This document shows positions 4,725 to 7,100 of a DNA stretch of 7,100 nt, one piece after another. Where the stretch lies: positions 1-7,100 of the forward strand of contig JAODGL010000197.1 in NCBI GenBank assembly GCA_025464585.1. Direction: 5' to 3'. How positions within the stretch are numbered: the first letter of the stretch is position 1; each line of letters begins with the position of its first letter. The DNA is from Methanosarcinales archaeon. Lineage in GTDB: Archaea; Halobacteriota; Syntropharchaeia; Alkanophagales; Methanospirareceae. The notes beneath the pieces are model-generated. The model had not been told where the DNA came from, searched no databases, and saw nothing but the letters and a program-made list of their open reading frames with translations. A program made the translations under genes and the position numbers.

Positions 4725-6515
4725 ATGAGAGAAAAAAGGGCATTTAAATTTAAATGCTTCATGACCATTTTTATACTTGCTTCACTTCTAACCCTAACAC
4801 ACGGAGTCTTTGCTTATTCTGATAACATTGCGTCAACGAGCTTGCTAATAACCGAAATTTACCCAAACACTGTCACGAAAAACGAGTTAGATGAATACGT
4901 TGCAATAACCAATCCCTGCGCTCATTCCGTAAATACCGGAGGCTGGAGCATAACAGATAACGAGGGAAAAATCATATTCCCTCCGCTTAGTCTTGCACCG
5001 GGCGAGACAATCTATGTCACAAGAAACGCTTCGGTGTTCGTAGGGCAAATGAGTATCGAAAACGAAGTCGGTCAAATACAAACAGAAGGAAGATTTGCAT
5101 TACGCAACCGCGGTGATGAAGTGATATTACAAGATAAGAGCGGAAGAGAAGTGGATGTCGTGATATACGGGGATTCCTCTTACAAAGGAGCGGGCTGGCG
5201 AGATGAGCCTTTAAGAAAGCCAGGAGAAGGAATGATTTACAAACGAAAAGACCGGGATACAAATCAGTGTAACGACTGGCTTCTTCTTCCTTTTGGCGCT
5301 TCTTATCACGTACCCGAGAGAATTTCCTTCTATGGCTTTGCTACCGCTTTTGTATCGCCAGATTGCAGTTTTTCCGTTCTGCAACGCGAAATGGACAATG
5401 CATCGTCCTCTTTGTACGTCAATCTGTACCAGTTTGAGAGCCCTTACCTCATGGACGTGGTTCTGGATGCTTTGAATAGAGGAGTGAACGTGTCTTTGCT
5501 GCTCGAAGGCAATCCTGTTGGTGGAATTAAAGATGAAGAGTTGTACATTGCGAAGGAGATAAAAGAAAGAGGAGGAGCAGTTCGGTTCTCTGAAGACACG
5601 TTCATAAATCATGCAAAATACGCGGTCATTGACAATGAAACAGCGATAGTAATGACCGAAAACTGGAAGAATACTGGAATACCCTGTGATAACTCTTCTG
5701 GTAATCGTGGCTGGGGCATCGTGATAAAAGACGAACGAGTGGCTGGATACTTCAAAGAGGTATTTTTTGATGATTTCTACCGCGGTAAAGAGCTTTTAAC
5801 AGACATAAAGGGTTTAAATTTAAGTTTAAATACAAAAGTCATGACGAGGGAGATACCAGAAGGCTCTTATGCACCTGCTTTTGAGCCACTCACATTATAT
5901 TGTAATTTTACGCTGACTCCTGTTTTAGCACCAGATACCGCTATGACGTCAATATTGGGTATGATAAACAGCGCAGAAGAAAGTGTTTTTGTACAGCAGT
6001 TCTCAACCGGAAGATTCTGGGGTGATGAAGCTAACCCCTTTATTGCTGCTCTGATAGAAGCTGCGAGAAGAGGATGCGAAGTAAAAGTGCTGCTGGACTC
6101 CAGAGATTACAATCTGAATAATTGGAATGACAATGATGAAGCAATAGCATGGATGAATGAAGTAGCGAGCAGAGAGAATCTGGAATTGGAAGCGAAATTA
6201 GCTGATTTGGACTCGTTAGGGCTTAGTAAAATACACAACAAGGGATTGATCGTGGATGGTGAAAAAGTGCTTATAACATCGCTGAACTGGAATGCAAATT
6301 CCATTTATAATCGGGAAGCAGGGGTAATATTAGAGAACGAGGAGATAGCTTCGTTTTACGAGCACGTTTTCTTCCACGATTGGAACGTGCCGGTGAAAGG
6401 AGAAAGGGAAGGAAGCGAAGGAGGAGCACAAAAAATGAGAATCGTGTGGGTGGCATTGACGCTGATTATTTCTTTCGCTATTTTCTGGGTGGTTAAGTGG
6501 TATAAAAGGGTATAG
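4725..6515 (+). CDS. Secreted, membrane-anchored lamin-tail / phospholipase D-like protein with two HKD motifs
   Basis: The protein has about 596 residues from ATG 4725. A signal peptide is visible: basic MREKRAFKFKCF, hydrophobic MTIFILASLLTL, then THGVFA before YSDN. Residues about 39-147 form a lamin-tail-like beta domain (LLITEIYPN, GGWSITDNEGK, FALRNRGDEVILQD). Two phospholipase D domains follow. The first (about 203-355) has H296-A-K298-YAVI-D303. The second (about 407-553) has H504-N-K506-GLIV-D511 followed by SLNWNANS. Both HKD motifs are intact, so the chain could form one active site as in pseudo-dimeric members. A final transmembrane helix (about 571-592, VWVALTLIISFAIFWVV) with basic KWYKRV implies anchoring with the catalytic part outside. 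Substrate may be nucleic acid or a phosphodiester lipid. The frame is open back to TTG 4671, but nothing resembling a ribosome binding site precedes that codon, and it would give an over-long n-region. ATG 4761 is also possible. GGTAA near 4716 is only a weak site for 4725. Confidence 0.85.
   Translation: MREKRAFKFKCFMTIFILASLLTLTHGVFAYSDNIASTSLLITEIYPNTVTKNELDEYVAITNPCAHSVNTGGWSITDNEGKIIFPPLSLAPGETIYVTRNASVFVGQMSIENEVGQIQTEGRFALRNRGDEVILQDKSGREVDVVIYGDSSYKGAGWRDEPLRKPGEGMIYKRKDRDTNQCNDWLLLPFGASYHVPERISFYGFATAFVSPDCSFSVLQREMDNASSSLYVNLYQFESPYLMDVVLDALNRGVNVSLLLEGNPVGGIKDEELYIAKEIKERGGAVRFSEDTFINHAKYAVIDNETAIVMTENWKNTGIPCDNSSGNRGWGIVIKDERVAGYFKEVFFDDFYRGKELLTDIKGLNLSLNTKVMTREIPEGSYAPAFEPLTLYCNFTLTPVLAPDTAMTSILGMINSAEESVFVQQFSTGRFWGDEANPFIAALIEAARRGCEVKVLLDSRDYNLNNWNDNDEAIAWMNEVASRENLELEAKLADLDSLGLSKIHNKGLIVDGEKVLITSLNWNANSIYNREAGVILENEEIASFYEHVFFHDWNVPVKGEREGSEGGAQKMRIVWVALTLIISFAIFWVVKWYKRV
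4740..4757. repeat. Perfect 18-bp palindrome in the signal-peptide coding region
   Basis: GCATTTAAATTTAAATGC is its own reverse complement. It encodes part of the basic n-region (AFKFKC) and sits between the candidate starts at 4725 and 4761. It resembles an AT-rich operator or TATA-like element, but may be chance within AT-rich coding DNA. Confidence 0.4.
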
Positions 6516-6528
6516 CTAAGCAGAAAAT

Positions 6529-6543
6529 CCTCAATAGATGAGG
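6529..6543. terminator. Weak hairpin after the phospholipase D-like gene
   Basis: CCTCA (6529-6533) and TGAGG (6539-6543) pair perfectly around a 5-base loop, 14 bases past the TAG stop. The stem is short and no T-run follows on the plus strand, so a terminator role is tentative. Confidence 0.2.
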
Positions 6544-6551
6544 GGGAAATT

Positions 6552-6579
6552 CCAAATCACAAGCACCAAATCACAAACA
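6552..6579. repeat. 14-bp tandem repeat, two copies (CCAAATCACAAGCA / CCAAATCACAAACA)
   Basis: Two adjacent units differ at one base (13 of 14 identical). They lie at the end of the PIN pseudogene, where the conserved region corresponding to its W-N-F would be. On the minus strand the repeated text reads as TTGTGATTTGG. Confidence 0.7.
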
Positions 6580-6885
6580 TATCCAACGCCATATTAGAGA
6601 CAGCGATGCCATATTTTCACCTCATTTTAGCTCGTTCGCTAACCATTCAACGTTATCAGTCAAGGTGAGCACCGAAAATCGTGATACTGTATTCTTCATT
6701 TTGCTTCGGAGTTCCATGTCGGGAGTACGTTCAATCTCAGCAACTGTGATTTCGGAGATAAAAGTCTCAAAGTCCTATATCTCTTTGAAGAAAGCTTCTG
6801 TAAGCTTTTTTCTCTCAAGATCCCTCTCATCAAATAGTGCTGAAATTACCGAAGTGTCCAGGTATATTCTCATTTTTCTTCTCAT
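6566..6885 (-). pseudogene. Broken PIN-domain (VapC-type) toxin gene
   Basis: Starting at ATG 6885 the minus strand reads MRRKMRIYLDTSVISALFDE, a typical PIN nuclease start with catalytic Asp10. It continues for 36 codons to an in-frame TAG at 6775-6777. The same frame then continues with the expected PIN middle (DFETFISEITVAEIERTP, then VLTLTDNVEWLANELK) up to TGA at 6622-6624. Beyond this, in another frame, a degraded match to the C-terminal PIN strand is visible (IAIAVSNMALDMFVIW, near 6609-6566), but the usual linker with the YxxDAxH segment is missing. The gene therefore carries a nonsense codon, a deletion or frameshift, and a repeat insertion at its end. PIN toxins of VapC type cleave RNA and are normally preceded by an antitoxin gene; no recognisable antitoxin lies upstream (6886-7100). 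It is a paralog of the scrap at 3450-3513. Confidence 0.7.
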
Positions 6886-6902
6886 CTACCTCTTGGCATG
6901 GC

Positions 6903-6990
6903 GTATAACGTTTTGAGCGTATCTGAAGTCCTATGGAGCAGGATTTGGGCGGAGGTGCGTAGCACAGAAGCCGGATACGCTTTGTTAGGC
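6903..6990 (-). other. attC-like or structured-RNA palindromic element upstream of the PIN pseudogene
   Basis: On the minus strand the element begins GCCTAAC (6990-6984) and ends GTTATAC (6909-6903), resembling the outer RYYYAAC and GTTRRRY boxes of integron attC sites; the first is an exact match, the second has one mismatch. Inside them AGCGTATC (6916-6923, plus strand) pairs perfectly with GATACGCT (6974-6981). Between these arms lie two further hairpins: AAGTCCT/AGGATTT (6926-6932, 6940-6946) and GGC..GTGC/GCAC..GCC (6948-6958, 6962-6972). The plus strand folds better, because one inner pair and one outer pair are G-T there and mismatches on the other strand. The PIN ATG lies 17 bases past GTTATAC, as cassette genes often do. 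Against attC, the spacers between outer and inner arms are unequal (2 and 6 bases). A structured RNA with a three-way junction is an equal alternative. Confidence 0.35.
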
Positions 6991-7100
6991 GAGCTATTGA
7001 GAGCGGCTTTTCTTTCAATGCATGCCATTTCCTCTTTTTCTTTTGCTCTTTTCTCACCAACAAATACAAATCCGGTATAAGGCTATGAGCTCAAGCTCAC
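6991..7100. other. Right-end flank with no recognisable gene
   Basis: Short open frames exist on both strands, but none has a convincing ribosome binding site or family resemblance. The antitoxin gene expected upstream of a minus-strand PIN toxin is not seen here. Confidence 0.5.

Noticed and set aside
6775..6777. Amber codon in the PIN gene as pyrrolysine or recoding
   Set aside because: A Lys-like position is conceivable, but the gene also has a downstream TGA, a missing linker and a scrambled end, and TAG ends the phospholipase D-like gene as an ordinary stop. Nonsense mutation is simpler.
6665..6916. Plus-strand 83-residue open frame
   Set aside because: Exact antisense of the PIN pseudogene, whose minus-strand translation shows clear family motifs.
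6830..7069. Minus-strand 79-residue open frame upstream of the PIN gene as its antitoxin
   Set aside because: It runs through the palindromic element, overlaps the PIN start, and shows no antitoxin-like sequence or ribosome binding site.
1..7100. CRISPR array, insertion sequence or integrase gene
   Set aside because: No regularly spaced repeats, transposase or integrase motifs were seen on either strand.

Overview
The window looks archaeal, most likely from an uncultured, moderately AT-rich euryarchaeon of the methanogen or ANME type. The lineage is an inference from gene content: a PaREP1-type remnant (an archaeal family), a CbiO-type metal transporter ATPase with a His-rich tail, a methanogen-like class V aminotransferase, a tRNA without encoded CCA, TATA boxes ahead of Shine-Dalgarno starts, and PIN-toxin debris. 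No rRNA or other lineage marker is present.

Layout, left to right. (1) Bases 1-1871, + strand: the 3' part of a TaqI/Eco57I-like adenine DNA methyltransferase, coupled to a small downstream gene that is probably its restriction partner. The small gene's best start codon is out of frame with its body. (2) Bases 1835-1907: a cluster of AAACCGC repeats forming two hairpins between convergent genes. (3) Bases 1906-3376, - strand: a complete class V PLP aminotransferase, preceded by a decayed PaREP1-family gene with an internal in-frame deletion and a C-terminal frameshift. (4) Bases 3416-3588: a divergent control region, a 5' scrap of a PIN toxin gene, and an intact tRNA-Arg(TCT). (5) Bases 3624-4538, - strand: a CbiO/EcfA-type ATPase starting at TTG. 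(6) Bases 4725-6515, + strand: a secreted, membrane-anchored protein with a lamin-tail domain and two HKD phospholipase D domains. (7) Bases 6516-7100: no intact gene; it holds a 14-bp tandem repeat, a broken PIN toxin gene on the - strand, and just upstream of that gene a folded palindromic element resembling an integron attC site or a structured RNA.

The housekeeping-type genes (aminotransferase, tRNA, cbiO, phospholipase D-like) appear intact. They are interspersed with accessory DNA: a restriction-modification pair, two related PIN remnants about 3.4 kb apart in opposite orientation, and a collapsed PaREP1 gene. I see no intact undescribed multi-gene system. The most unusual items are the attC-like or structured element next to the PIN pseudogene, the PIN scrap fused to the tRNA 5' flank, and the out-of-frame start of the putative restriction gene.
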